A program made the position numbers and the translations under genes. This document shows positions 17,001-25,208 of a DNA stretch of 39,470 bases, in pieces. Source of the stretch: an uncultured Eggerthellaceae bacterium (GTDB taxonomy: Bacteria; Actinomycetota; Coriobacteriia; Coriobacteriales; Eggerthellaceae). The notes beneath the pieces are model-generated. The model was not told the origin of the DNA, searched no databases, and saw only the letters and a program-made list of their open reading frames with translations. The DNA is taken from NCBI GenBank assembly GCA_946618265.1, contig CAMOLA010000015.1:1-39470 (forward strand). The letters run 5' to 3'. Positions within the stretch are counted from its first letter, which is position 1, and each line of letters opens with the position of its first letter.

Positions 17001-18322
17001 GAAAGCATGTCGTGCGTTGCCTGAGCGTTTTGTCGATCGTGCTCGCGGCGGCCGCTTTGGCGGGCTGCGCCGCGGCGCCGGGGTCTTCTGGGTCTGCGGC
17101 GCCTTCGGGGCAGGCGAGCGAGCAGGCCAGCTTTGCGCCCGCGTTGGATACTGCCGCGAAGTGCTCGATTTCGGTGGTCGGCAGCTATGATAACTTCGAG
17201 GCGCTCGAGGCCGAATTCGATAAGTTCAACGCATATTACCCCGACGTCGAGCTGAGCTACACCAAGCTCGACGATTACAACAACGTCGTTGCGACGGCGC
17301 TGGGCTCCGCTGATCCGCCCGATATCATCTTCGCGTACGACTTCATGCTCGAGGACGACAGCTACGATGCGGTGTTCGAGCATGCCGAGGATCTTTCGGA
17401 CCCGTCGCTCAACATCGACCTGTCGTGCGTGCGCCCGAGCCTGCTGTGCAAGGACGAGACGGGCGCGATTCCCATGGCGCCTATTTTCTCGACCACGTCT
17501 GGCATCCTCGTGAACGAGGACCTCTTCGCGAAAGAGAACATCGCCGTTCCTGCAAACTACGAGGAGCTGCTGACGGCGTGCGAGGCGTTCAACAAGGCCG
17601 GATACCCGACGCCCATCTTGGCTTTCAACGAGCCGTCCTCGTATGGCAACCTCGTGGGCGAGCTCATGTACGGCAACGCTGCCAAGGACCCGGAGATGGT
17701 CGAGAAGCTCAATTCGCTCGATTCCTCGGCCGGCGAATACATGAGGCCCGTGCTCGAGAAGGTGAGCGACATGGTTGAGCATGGCTGCTTCAACCTCGAC
17801 GTCTGCAACGAGCTCGAAGACGGCTACAACGCGCTGATCCTGAGGTTCTTCGAGGGCGATATTCCCATGGCGCTGGTCTCGGCCGACACGGCGTCGGGCA
17901 CGGCCAAGCGCGAGAGCCAGTCCGAAGCGTTCGCCGCGCACCCGTTCGCGTACGCGCTGCACCCGCTGACGCTCACCGACGAGAGCGCGTACCTGCTCGA
18001 CAAGACGTCGGTGCAGTTCGCGGTCAACAAGGAGAGCGGCAACCTTGATATGGCGAACGAGTTCATGCGCTTTTTGGCGAACGCGAAGGAACTCAACGAC
18101 ATCGCAAGCGCGAAGCACCTGCTCACGGTGACGTCGGATATTCCCTACGAGGGTCTGTACGCGCCGTTCAGCAAGGTTGATGCAAGCCGGATCATCGCGA
18201 CCCACGAAGTAGGCCTCGCCGACGAAGCGACCATCCAGTTCCGCGTCGCCGCTTACGAAGTCGCCAACGGCAAGGCGTCGATCGACAAGGCCATCGCCGG
18301 TTACGGCACGTACGCATTGTAA
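16997..18322 (+). CDS. Extracellular solute-binding lipoprotein (family 1-like), no transporter partner
   Basis: A 441-residue lipoprotein with a signal peptide and lipobox ending LAGC, so Cys24 is lipidated. A Gly/Ser/Ala linker leads to a two-lobed binding protein of the sugar ABC type (VVGSYDNFEALEAEFDKFNA and PPDIIFAYDFMLED are typical N-lobe segments; FSTTSGILVNEDLF lies at the hinge region). There are no ABC permease or ATPase genes next to it. It overlaps the sensor kinase gene by 4 bases, so I infer it presents a ligand to the kinase sensor domain rather than feeding a transporter. The ligand may be a carbohydrate or related solute. A transporter encoded elsewhere remains possible. 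Confidence 0.9.
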   Translation: MRKHVVRCLSVLSIVLAAAALAGCAAAPGSSGSAAPSGQASEQASFAPALDTAAKCSISVVGSYDNFEALEAEFDKFNAYYPDVELSYTKLDDYNNVVATALGSADPPDIIFAYDFMLEDDSYDAVFEHAEDLSDPSLNIDLSCVRPSLLCKDETGAIPMAPIFSTTSGILVNEDLFAKENIAVPANYEELLTACEAFNKAGYPTPILAFNEPSSYGNLVGELMYGNAAKDPEMVEKLNSLDSSAGEYMRPVLEKVSDMVEHGCFNLDVCNELEDGYNALILRFFEGDIPMALVSADTASGTAKRESQSEAFAAHPFAYALHPLTLTDESAYLLDKTSVQFAVNKESGNLDMANEFMRFLANAKELNDIASAKHLLTVTSDIPYEGLYAPFSKVDASRIIATHEVGLADEATIQFRVAAYEVANGKASIDKAIAGYGTYAL

Positions 18323-18332
18323 AAAGCGTGCG

Positions 18333-18369
18333 CCTGCGCGTGGCAAGCCTCCATCTTGGCACGCGCAGG
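18333..18369 (+). terminator. Hairpin after the solute-binding lipoprotein gene
   Basis: CCTGCGCGTG pairs with CACGCGCAGG (10 bp), extended by CAAG/CTTG inside. It starts 11 bases after the stop. There is no T-run, so it may act as an RNA stabiliser or a weak terminator. Confidence 0.5.
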
Positions 18370-18390
18370 CCGCCCGAGTTGGGCTTTGTG

Positions 18391-18458
18391 TGCCAGGGGA
18401 GCATCGGGGGCTTGGCACACGTGCCGTGCGCCAAGCCCCTGTCCCCCGACACATGCGC
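18391..18458. repeat. GTGTC-GGGGAC-GGGGC element, copy 2 (reverse complement)
   Basis: It contains GGGGCTTGGC/GCCAAGCCCC, a 10-bp stem enclosing CACGTGCCGTGC, and ends GTCCCCCGACAC. Read on the minus strand it begins GTGTCGGGGGACAGGGGCTT, matching copy 1 at 14173. Confidence 0.5.
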
Positions 18459-18504
18459 TATCATATCTCCAGGCGGTATTGGCAACGTGGCGAGGGGGTT
18501 TGCA

Positions 18505-18738
18505 ATGGATCGTTCAGAGTTCATGGCCTTGGAAGCGCCGAAGAAAGCCGAGGTGTTGAACGCCTTCATCGACGAGGGGAAAAGCCAGAAGGAGGCCATG
18601 GCCGCCGCTGGCGTGAGCATCAAGGACCTCATGTCGACCCAGGTGTTCTTCTCCAAGTCGGAGGGAAGGTTTGCCGCGAAGGCCGTCGGGGGCTATTCCA
18701 ATTTCCACAACGACTCGACGGGCGAAGCGGCGAAGTAG
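18505..18738 (+). CDS. Small hypothetical protein (77 aa)
   Basis: The ATG at 18505 follows GAGGGGG at a suitable distance. The protein is soluble and mostly helical in its first 50 residues; QKEAMAAAGVSIKDLMS could form a helix-turn-helix-like unit, but this is weak. The C-terminus (GRFAAKAVGGYSNFHND) is less structured. No family is recognised. It stands alone between the lipoprotein gene and the molybdoenzyme operon; degenerate repeats begin at its 3' end. Confidence 0.6.
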   Translation: MDRSEFMALEAPKKAEVLNAFIDEGKSQKEAMAAAGVSIKDLMSTQVFFSKSEGRFAAKAVGGYSNFHNDSTGEAAK

Positions 18739-18825
18739 CCGTCGCTTCGGCATTCGACCAGATAGTTCGTTGGGGCGGCGAACCGGCCGTCATTTCCACA
18801 TTCGATCAGATCGCGCAATCGGGCG
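18736..18825. repeat. Two degenerate 45-bp direct repeats
   Basis: The unit (A/G)GCCGTC...TTC..CATTCGA(C/T)CAGAT...GGGCGGCGA occurs twice head to tail after the small gene. A more diverged copy may overlap the end of that gene (TTCCACAACGACTCGACGGG). It lies in the leader of the molybdoenzyme operon. Confidence 0.45.
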
Positions 18826-18948
18826 GCGAGGCCGGGCGCGCTGCGGCGCGCACGCGCGCATGCGTCGGGGCGGTGAAGCCGGTGCCGCTGCGCCGGCGTG
18901 TCTGGAGCGCAATTCAATAGGGCGTTTTGCAAAGAGAGAGGGGGCACG

Positions 18949-21447
18949 ATGTCAAGAGAATCGATTGTCGAGAAGCTAGGTGAGCGCCATGAAGGGGTGG
19001 ACTACTTCTACACCACCTGCCACAACAACGGCTGTTGGGATGCCACCTGCCTCATCAAGTGCAGCGTGAAGGATGGCAAGATCATCGCGATCGAGCCCGA
19101 CGACTCGGTCAATGCGGGCGTCGCGCGCGAGGACGATGACGAGAACGCCGTCCAGACCGGCATGCTGCAGGCACGCGCGTGTCCGATGGGCCATGCGTGG
19201 CGTCAGGAGCTGTATTCCGAAAACCGCCTGCTCTATCCCATGAAACGCGTCGGCGAGAAAGGCGCGGGCAAGGGCCATTTCGAGCGCATCAGCTGGGACG
19301 AGGCGCTCGACACCATCGCCGGCAAGATGAAGCAGATGTCCGAGGAAAGCCCCGACCGGCCATGGCTGTACTACTGCTATTACGTGGCGTTCGAGAGCTC
19401 CGACTTCCCGCTGGCGTCTTACATGCCGGGCACGATCACGGGCTGGGGAGACCACTCGACATCGGGCGGCGCGGCAGCCGAGGATTTCCACCTGGGCGTT
19501 CGCCTGACCGATTGCCTGATCAAGGGCACGTCGGATGCGTTCCCGGGCTTCGAGGCGCCCGACCTGCTGAATTCCAAGCTCGTCGTGCTGTGGGGCTTCG
19601 ACCCGATGGTCGCCTGGTTCGGCCATGTGCCCTACTATATGAAGCTCGCCCAGGAGCGAGGCTGCAAGTTCATCCTGATCGATCCGGTCTACAACGTGAG
19701 CGCCGAGGTGCTCGGCGCGCAGTGGATCCCGATCCGTCCCGGCACCGACACCGCGTTCGGCCTTGCCGTCGCCCACGTGTTGTACACCGAGGACCTCTAC
19801 GACCACGAATACGTCGAGCAGTGGGTGGAGCCGGACGGCTTCGAGGAATGGCGAAAGTACATCGTCGGCGAGGTCGACGGCGTCGAGCACACGCCCGAGT
19901 GGGCCGAGCCCATCACCGGCATCCCGTCCGAGACCATCCGCGAGTTCGCGCGCTATTACGCCGCCATGAAGCCGGTGCACCTGCACCAGATGTACAGCGT
20001 GTCCAAGCGCAACCTGGGAGACTATGCGGCTGCGGTAGCCATGTTGCTGCAGGCCATGACCGGCAACCTCAGCATACCCGGCGGTTGCGAGGGCGGCGGC
20101 GCGTGCCTGGTCACCCAGCCGCGTCTCTTCCCGCCGGTGCCCAACACCGGCCAGATCAAGGGCGACGTGGTCAATCCGGTCACCAACAATAACAACAAGG
20201 TGACCGAAATCATGTACTGCCAGAAGCTCTATGCGGCCGGCGAGATCGGCGAGGAAGAGTTCCGCCGTCGCATCGGCTGCCCGAAGGGAAGTCCGCTGCC
20301 GCATCTCAGGATGGCCATCATCCCCAACAACTACATCAACAACCAGCACAACGTGTCAAAGCGCATGGCCGGCTTCGCCGACATGGAGTTCTCCTGGGGC
20401 TGGCAGTATTTCCACGATCAGCCTTCCATCGAGTTCCTCGACATCGTGTTGCCCTCGCCGGTCATCCAGTTCGAGTCGACCGACATGCACTTCTTCGGGA
20501 TCAACCGCTTCTGGGGCTCGCCTTCCGGCATGATGAACTACTTCCTCTTTGCCGGCAAGGGCGTCAACCCGCCCGGCGAGATCCGCTCGAAGGACTGGGT
20601 CTGGATGGAGCTGGCGCGCCGTTTGGGGTTTGCCGACAAGTACTGCCCGAAGATGCTCGACGTCACCGATTGGCGCGAATGGGACGAGCAGGTCATCGAG
20701 CGCATCTACAAGCCCGCCTACGAGGAGTGGGCGAAGGACGAGGACGGCCTGCTGGCCTATTACGAGATCGAGCCGCTTTCGTGGGAGGAATTCCAGAAGA
20801 TGCCGATCGTCCGCGTGCCCGGCGAGCCGGGCGAGTGGTTCTACCCGTTCAAGAACACCGTGGAATGGGGCCGCTCGCCGTTCAAGACGGCGTCGGGCAA
20901 GATTGAGTTCGAAAGCTCCTTCGTGAAGAACAACGACCTGACCCAAACCCGGTATGGCGGGCAGATGCACGCGTATCCGCGCTGGCAGCCGACCTACCAG
21001 GACGAGCCCGCCAACGATAGCTACTACCATTCGTGGACGAAGAACTATCCGCTCTCGATGGTCACGCCCGTCTCGTCGTACCGCCAGCATTCCGCGAACG
21101 ACCAGAACCCCTGGCTGAAGGGCGATTGCTACGAGCACATGGTGCGCATGTCTCCCGCCGACGCCGCCGATCGCGGCATAAAGACGGGCGACCGCGTGCT
21201 GGTGTACAACCAATTCGGCGAAGTCGAGATCACCGCGTACGTTTCGTCGAAGCTGCTGCCCGGCACGGTTTCGATCGGCCACGGCGAGTGGTCCAAGTTC
21301 GACAACGTCAGGAAATCGAAGCTCATGCCGTACGGCATCGACACTGCCGGCAACTGCAACCTGCTCATCGGCGACACGCATCTTCCGCATGTCGTGGGCG
21401 CGCTGCTGACGGCCGGATTGGTTGAGATCAGGAAGGTGGGCGAATAG
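18949..21447 (+). CDS. DMSO-reductase-family molybdopterin oxidoreductase, catalytic subunit
   Basis: An 832-residue bis-MGD enzyme. The N-terminal region has an Fe-S-type cysteine group at Cys24, Cys29, Cys34, Cys38 and Cys78 (TTCHNNGCWDATC and RACPMG), more irregular than the classical CxxCxxxC. Molybdopterin-binding segments follow (GTITGWGDHSTSGGAA, VVLWGFDPMVAWFGH, FILIDPVYN), and the C-terminal molydop-binding domain includes GDRVLVYNQFGEVEI. There is no Tat signal, so it is probably cytoplasmic. GAGAGGGGGC precedes the ATG. It forms a two-gene operon with the Fe-S protein, 3 bases apart. This branch includes acetylene hydratase, pyrogallol transhydroxylase and the Eggerthellaceae catechol dehydroxylases, so an aromatic or other reductive substrate is plausible. 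The actual substrate is unknown. Confidence 0.88.
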   Translation: MSRESIVEKLGERHEGVDYFYTTCHNNGCWDATCLIKCSVKDGKIIAIEPDDSVNAGVAREDDDENAVQTGMLQARACPMGHAWRQELYSENRLLYPMKRVGEKGAGKGHFERISWDEALDTIAGKMKQMSEESPDRPWLYYCYYVAFESSDFPLASYMPGTITGWGDHSTSGGAAAEDFHLGVRLTDCLIKGTSDAFPGFEAPDLLNSKLVVLWGFDPMVAWFGHVPYYMKLAQERGCKFILIDPVYNVSAEVLGAQWIPIRPGTDTAFGLAVAHVLYTEDLYDHEYVEQWVEPDGFEEWRKYIVGEVDGVEHTPEWAEPITGIPSETIREFARYYAAMKPVHLHQMYSVSKRNLGDYAAAVAMLLQAMTGNLSIPGGCEGGGACLVTQPRLFPPVPNTGQIKGDVVNPVTNNNNKVTEIMYCQKLYAAGEIGEEEFRRRIGCPKGSPLPHLRMAIIPNNYINNQHNVSKRMAGFADMEFSWGWQYFHDQPSIEFLDIVLPSPVIQFESTDMHFFGINRFWGSPSGMMNYFLFAGKGVNPPGEIRSKDWVWMELARRLGFADKYCPKMLDVTDWREWDEQVIERIYKPAYEEWAKDEDGLLAYYEIEPLSWEEFQKMPIVRVPGEPGEWFYPFKNTVEWGRSPFKTASGKIEFESSFVKNNDLTQTRYGGQMHAYPRWQPTYQDEPANDSYYHSWTKNYPLSMVTPVSSYRQHSANDQNPWLKGDCYEHMVRMSPADAADRGIKTGDRVLVYNQFGEVEITAYVSSKLLPGTVSIGHGEWSKFDNVRKSKLMPYGIDTAGNCNLLIGDTHLPHVVGALLTAGLVEIRKVGE

Positions 21448-21450
21448 AAC

Positions 21451-22197
21451 ATGACGCAATATGGATTCTTCTTCGATCAGAGCCGCTGCTACGGTTGCAA
21501 GGCGTGCTCTGTCGCCTGCAAGGACTGGTACGACATCGCGCCGGGTCCCGAGAAATGGATGAGCGTGTACATGTGGGAGAAGGGGAGGTTCCCGAACACG
21601 CAAATCGGCATCCTGGCGTTTAGCTGCGGGCATTGCGACAAGCCCGTGTGCATCGGCGCGTGCGAGCACGGCGCCATCTTCAAGGAGGACACGTACGGTG
21701 CGGTTCTCGTTGATCAGGACAAATGCCAGGGCGACCGCAACTGCTTCGCGGCCTGCCCCTATGGCGCACCGAAGTTCGCGAGCGACGAGCCGGGCACCAA
21801 GATGGGGAAATGCACCATGTGCATCGACCGTTTGGAGAAAGGCCAGCTGCCGTTGTGCGTTGCCTCCTGCCCGATGCGCGCGCTGGACTTCGGGCCGATC
21901 GACGAGCTCGTCGCGAAATACGGCGACGTTCGCCAGATCGAGACCATGCCCGATCCGGATACCACGATGCCCAACTGGATCGCCAAGGCGAACCCGCCCA
22001 AGGAACAGCTCATCCCCTACGATGCCAAGAAGGCGATTCGGCTGACGAAACGGCGCACCGCCACCGACGACGTGTACGCCGGCGACGTGTCCACCGTCAC
22101 CGAGTTCGCGTCCGACGTCGTGTGCGTGAGCGAGCTTCGCATGAAGAACGCGACGGCCGCCGAGGTCATGGCGGCTACGTCGAGCGACCAGGGCTAA
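21451..22197 (+). CDS. DmsB-like ferredoxin subunit with four Fe-S sites
   Basis: A 248-residue electron-transfer partner of the molybdoenzyme. Four cysteine groups are visible: Cys13/16/19/23, Cys59/62/67/71, Cys92/98/102, and Cys121/124/136/140. In the third group the expected second Cys is Asp95 (CQGDRNCFAACP), so that cluster has an Asp ligand or is a 3Fe-4S type. The last 90 residues carry no cluster motif and have an unusual acidic tail. No membrane-anchor gene follows, so the complex seems soluble and must take electrons from a soluble donor or a separate quinol dehydrogenase. It starts 3 bases after the catalytic gene. Confidence 0.92.
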   Translation: MTQYGFFFDQSRCYGCKACSVACKDWYDIAPGPEKWMSVYMWEKGRFPNTQIGILAFSCGHCDKPVCIGACEHGAIFKEDTYGAVLVDQDKCQGDRNCFAACPYGAPKFASDEPGTKMGKCTMCIDRLEKGQLPLCVASCPMRALDFGPIDELVAKYGDVRQIETMPDPDTTMPNWIAKANPPKEQLIPYDAKKAIRLTKRRTATDDVYAGDVSTVTEFASDVVCVSELRMKNATAAEVMAATSSDQG

Positions 22198-22271
22198 CCG
22201 CGCTTGACGCGACGTTTGCCACGGGGCTGTCCAAGAAGCTCGATTTGTCGTTCCGGGCCCATGCGCAAGAG

Positions 22272-22310
22272 CCCCGCGAAGCGGCTTTCCCAGCTCATCG
22301 CTTCGCGGGG
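22272..22310 (+). terminator. Hairpin downstream of the molybdoenzyme operon
   Basis: CCCCGCGAAGCG pairs perfectly with CGCTTCGCGGGG (12 bp) around a 15-base loop, 74 bases after the Fe-S gene. A CCTGAG/CTCAGG repeat (22313-22344) and a CCACG-T7-CGTGG hairpin (about 22353-22372) follow, giving several possible termination points. Confidence 0.55.
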
Positions 22311-22469
22311 GGTCCTGAGGCGCTTGCGCCGTTTGCGCTCAGGATGGCATTCCACGCGTTTTTTTGTCGTGGGGACGGCCGGCGTGCGCTTGATGCGCCG
22401 GCTGCGCCCCCCCGGTTTGCAACTCTTACGAGTCCGAGCCGCCGAACGAGGCGGCGGAATGGAGCAGAC

Positions 22470-22931
22470 ATGCACGTAAGCTTTCAACATGCGGGCGTTT
22501 ACTGCCGCGATATCGACGAGTCGATCGCGTTCTATGAGGAAATCTTCGGCTGCAGGCTGCTGTTTAGGTCCGATGCAATGGAGGGCGACAAACCGCTGAA
22601 GATGGCGTGGATGAAAGGCGTCGGCGCCGTTTTCGAGCTGCTGGAGTGCGAGGACAAGGCGACGTGCGATGCGGCTGGCGCTTGCCTGAACCACCTGGCC
22701 GTTCGCGTGGACGACATGGACGCGTTCGTCGCGTTTTTGGGCGAGAGGGGAATCGCCATCGAGGCCGGGCCGTTCGACCCGCCCCTCGAGTTCGATCGGC
22801 CGCTTCAAGACGAGGACGCTGACGTTTTCGCCACGTACGGGGACGCAGGCGCGCAGCTGCGCATCATGTTCTTCCGCGGTCCTGCCGGCGAGCGCTTCGA
22901 GGTCATGCAGGACAACATCGCCGCTCTGTAA
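22470..22931 (+). CDS. VOC-superfamily (glyoxalase/dioxygenase fold) protein
   Basis: A 153-residue protein with one vicinal-oxygen-chelate domain of paired beta-alpha-beta-beta-beta modules. The first starts FQHAGVYCRDIDESIAFYEE and the second LNHLAVRVDDMDAFVAFLGE. Candidate metal ligands are the His near residue 6, a Glu in FELLE, the His in LNHLAV and a Glu in the final strand, as in glyoxalase I-like enzymes. GGAG lies six bases before the ATG. It may isomerise or cleave a small metabolite; no substrate can be named. It stands alone, with repeats on its 5' side. Confidence 0.82.
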   Translation: MHVSFQHAGVYCRDIDESIAFYEEIFGCRLLFRSDAMEGDKPLKMAWMKGVGAVFELLECEDKATCDAAGACLNHLAVRVDDMDAFVAFLGERGIAIEAGPFDPPLEFDRPLQDEDADVFATYGDAGAQLRIMFFRGPAGERFEVMQDNIAAL

Positions 22932-23161
22932 ATTGCCGAAACGCGCGGTGGTGGAGCATCTCGTCGGCCGTCCGCCTACGCCCGGCAATCGCTCACGCTC
23001 CGTTCCCGTGCCGGCCCATCCTTGCGATGGCCTTGCGGAATTGCGCTTTGGCAGGGCGCATCGGGCGATTCCGTCTGTTGCATCTGTGCAGCAAGTTAAC
23101 GTTTTTGCAAACAACTCGAGGATTTGGGGACGAAGAAGGGCTTGCCTGTAGAATAACGGGC

Positions 23162-23842
23162 ATGAAACGCATTGGTTTGCTCATAGCGGTCGTCGCCTTG
23201 GCCCTTGCATGCTGCTTTGTCGGATGCTCGTGGACGTCGGGTCTCGTCTCGACGGCCACCGAGAAGCTGTCGCCTGCAATCGAGAAGGTCAAGGGGCTGA
23301 TGCCTGCGGCCGGAGGTGCGGGCGCAGGTGCGACGGGCGCATCGGACGGCTCGGATGGCGAGGCGGATGCGGGTTCCGATGGATGGTCGTTGCCGTCGTT
23401 GGGCGGCGTCGGCTTGTCGGCGGGGACGCTCGATTCGACTGCGGACATCGCGCTCGTGCCGACGGACGATTACGGCGAGAACTACGTGTTCGAGTACGGC
23501 GGGGAAGAGTTCAGCGCCTATTTCGATTCGACTTCTTGGAAGGTGTACGATTCTTACAAGATAACCAACCATCGCGTCATCGTCGTGATCTGCCAGGCGC
23601 TGCTCGACGAGCATCCCGTTCTCGGGAGCGACTGGGAGTCGGTGCGCACGGCCGACGACATGGCGTTCGAATGGGAGCAGCACAACCTGGCTTACACCAT
23701 GCTGCCCGCCGATAGCCATTGGCGCGACGACGCGAAGGATGTGGACCTCGACCCCGACGACCAGGGCAAGACGTTCCAGGAGATATACGAGAGCCGCACG
23801 GGCCGCGAGTTCGATATCAGGAATTATCTGCCAGGGGAATAA
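23162..23842 (+). CDS. Small lipoprotein of unknown function
   Basis: A 226-residue exported lipoprotein: the signal peptide ends in the lipobox-like FVGC, giving Cys22 as the lipidated residue. A Gly/Ala/Ser/Asp-rich linker (about 50-85) precedes a globular C-terminal domain of about 130 residues containing ENYVFEYGGEEFSAYFD and WKVYDSYKITNHRVIVVIC. The domain is not recognised. Acidic residues dominate the mature protein. The ATG at 23162 fits the signal peptide, although its ribosome site is weak. Confidence 0.75.
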   Translation: MKRIGLLIAVVALALACCFVGCSWTSGLVSTATEKLSPAIEKVKGLMPAAGGAGAGATGASDGSDGEADAGSDGWSLPSLGGVGLSAGTLDSTADIALVPTDDYGENYVFEYGGEEFSAYFDSTSWKVYDSYKITNHRVIVVICQALLDEHPVLGSDWESVRTADDMAFEWEQHNLAYTMLPADSHWRDDAKDVDLDPDDQGKTFQEIYESRTGREFDIRNYLPGE

Positions 23843-23854
23843 AGGAAGCGGGCT

Positions 23855-24014
23855 GTAACAGAAGTCCCGTTCGGGATATCCACGTTAGGTTCTCTGAGCG
23901 CAGCGTATGAACCAGCCAGACCCTGCGCGCGGATTGCTGGCCTGTTCGTTTGGGCCGCGACGTCCTGCAAACAAGGCGAAAGTCGCATATCGACTCAGGT
24001 TGGACTTCTGTTAC
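23855..24014. mobile_element. Possible MITE-like element with 13-bp terminal inverted repeats
   Basis: GTAACAGAAGTCC (23855-23867) and GGACTTCTGTTAC (24002-24014) are perfect reverse complements 134 bases apart. No ORF of note lies between. A stretch inside (CCTGTTCGTTTGGGCCGCGA) resembles sequence after the methionyl-tRNA synthetase gene at about 33894-33925. Confidence 0.35.
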
Positions 24015-24117
24015 GGTCCCGCTGTCTGGCGTATTTGGGCCGGGACGCGGGTGCGCGCTACCTGCATCAGGTGCCGATAGGTATGCGCTCGAATTATCCG
24101 AGATGCCCCCGAGCGGC

Positions 24118-24170
24118 GGGCTTGCCAGGAATGTCCTTGGAGCGGAGGGCTTACCGGGAATGTCCTTGGA
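24118..24170. repeat. Tandem direct repeat, 24 bp, period 29
   Basis: GGGCTTGCCAGGAATGTCCT... at 24118-24141 is repeated at 24147-24170 with two mismatches. Confidence 0.6.
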
Positions 24171-24221
24171 TAGCAAATCCGCCTGCTTTTTTCTCGCCGG
24201 GGTGACGAGGGACGCCAGTGT

Positions 24222-24765
24222 CGCGTCCGGAAGCGTCGGTTTGGCGCGCGGCGCTCGGGATTCACGCTTCCGGACGCGTTTCGTGGGGTTGCAGGCGTTT
24301 GCGTGCATGGAATCGCCGCTTCCGGACGCGTTTCGCGGGGTGGCCCGGCCGGGGCGATTGCATCTTTCCAGCTCGGGGGCTTGCTGGCTTCGGCTGCTCG
24401 TCCTAAACCGCGAATCCGGCGCACGCTGCCCTCGCCGACTGCGGGAAACGCGCTCGAAACCGCGAATCTCGTGCGACCGCTGCATGGGATTACCGTTTCC
24501 GGACGCGTTCTCGGGGATCGCGCGCGGCCGCCTGCGCGGGATTTCCGCTTCCGGATGCGTTTGGGGGTGCGGCTCGATTGGGGCGACCGCATTCCCCCAG
24601 CTCAGGCGGCTGTGGGTTTTCTCGGCTCGTCCTAAACCGCGAATCCGGCGCCCCGCGCCCGCCCGGGCTGCGGGAAACGCGTCCGAAACCGCGTATCCCA
24701 TGTGGGCCCTGTTGGGAATCGACGCTTCCGGACGCGTTTCGCGGGGTGGTGGGCGCTCGCGCGTA
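24222..24765. repeat. REP-like repeat array 1
   Basis: The motif CTTCCGGACGCGTTTCGCGG (then GG) occurs at 24267, 24319, 24496 (variant), 24548 (variant) and 24725. Inverted partners (GCGGGAAACGCGTCCGAAACC type) lie at 24441 and 24670, and CGCGTCCGGAAGC is at 24222. Around them a roughly 200-bp composite unit recurs, with the shared word CTCGTCCTAAACCGCGAATC at about 24398 and 24627. The 68-bp right end at about 24693-24760 is repeated at the end of array 2. Confidence 0.75.
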
Positions 24766-25208
24766 AAGAGCCGACGTTCGTGATGCGTTCCTCTGGAATC
24801 GAGAACGGCTTGTTTTAGTGGAGGGCGGGAAGCGCTCTCGGGGATCGGCGCAGGTATTCGACAAAGAAAAGGAGCGAACGCTTGAGGGCGAATTCGTGGT
24901 GGTGCGGGGTTGTTGCTGAGATTGGCGTGGGACGAGCAAGGGGTTAGCAAGGGGGTTGGACTGTAAGGTTGGCAGTGTAGGATGGCGTGGTCGGGGCAAT
25001 AAACGGGAACGGCATTGTGGCTATGCTCGCGAACCGTGATTCGCGCCGAAGGGCCGTCTGTAGTTGCGACGAACTCGCTCGTAACGGCCACGAACACAGC
25101 AGGTTGTCGTGGGCAAGGTCTTTTGGGCGGAGCTGGTTCTTTCAATTCGGTGGCTGTTTTTAGCCTAGCAGGTCTGATGACATTCGCATATTGCGGGAAA
25201 GGGGCGCA

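Larger units (their letters stand above)
23843..25208. other. Large non-coding, repeat-filled region 5' of the nuclease-like gene
   Basis: Long reading frames occur on both strands, but their translations are low-complexity Arg/Pro/Ala text from repeats and are not credible genes. The region holds a 160-bp element with 13-bp terminal inverted repeats (23855-24014), a 24-bp direct repeat (24118-24170) and repeat array 1 (24222-24765). From 24780 to 25208 the sequence is less G+C-rich and simple; a CGCGAA/TTCGCG hairpin lies near 25027-25044. Confidence 0.6.
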
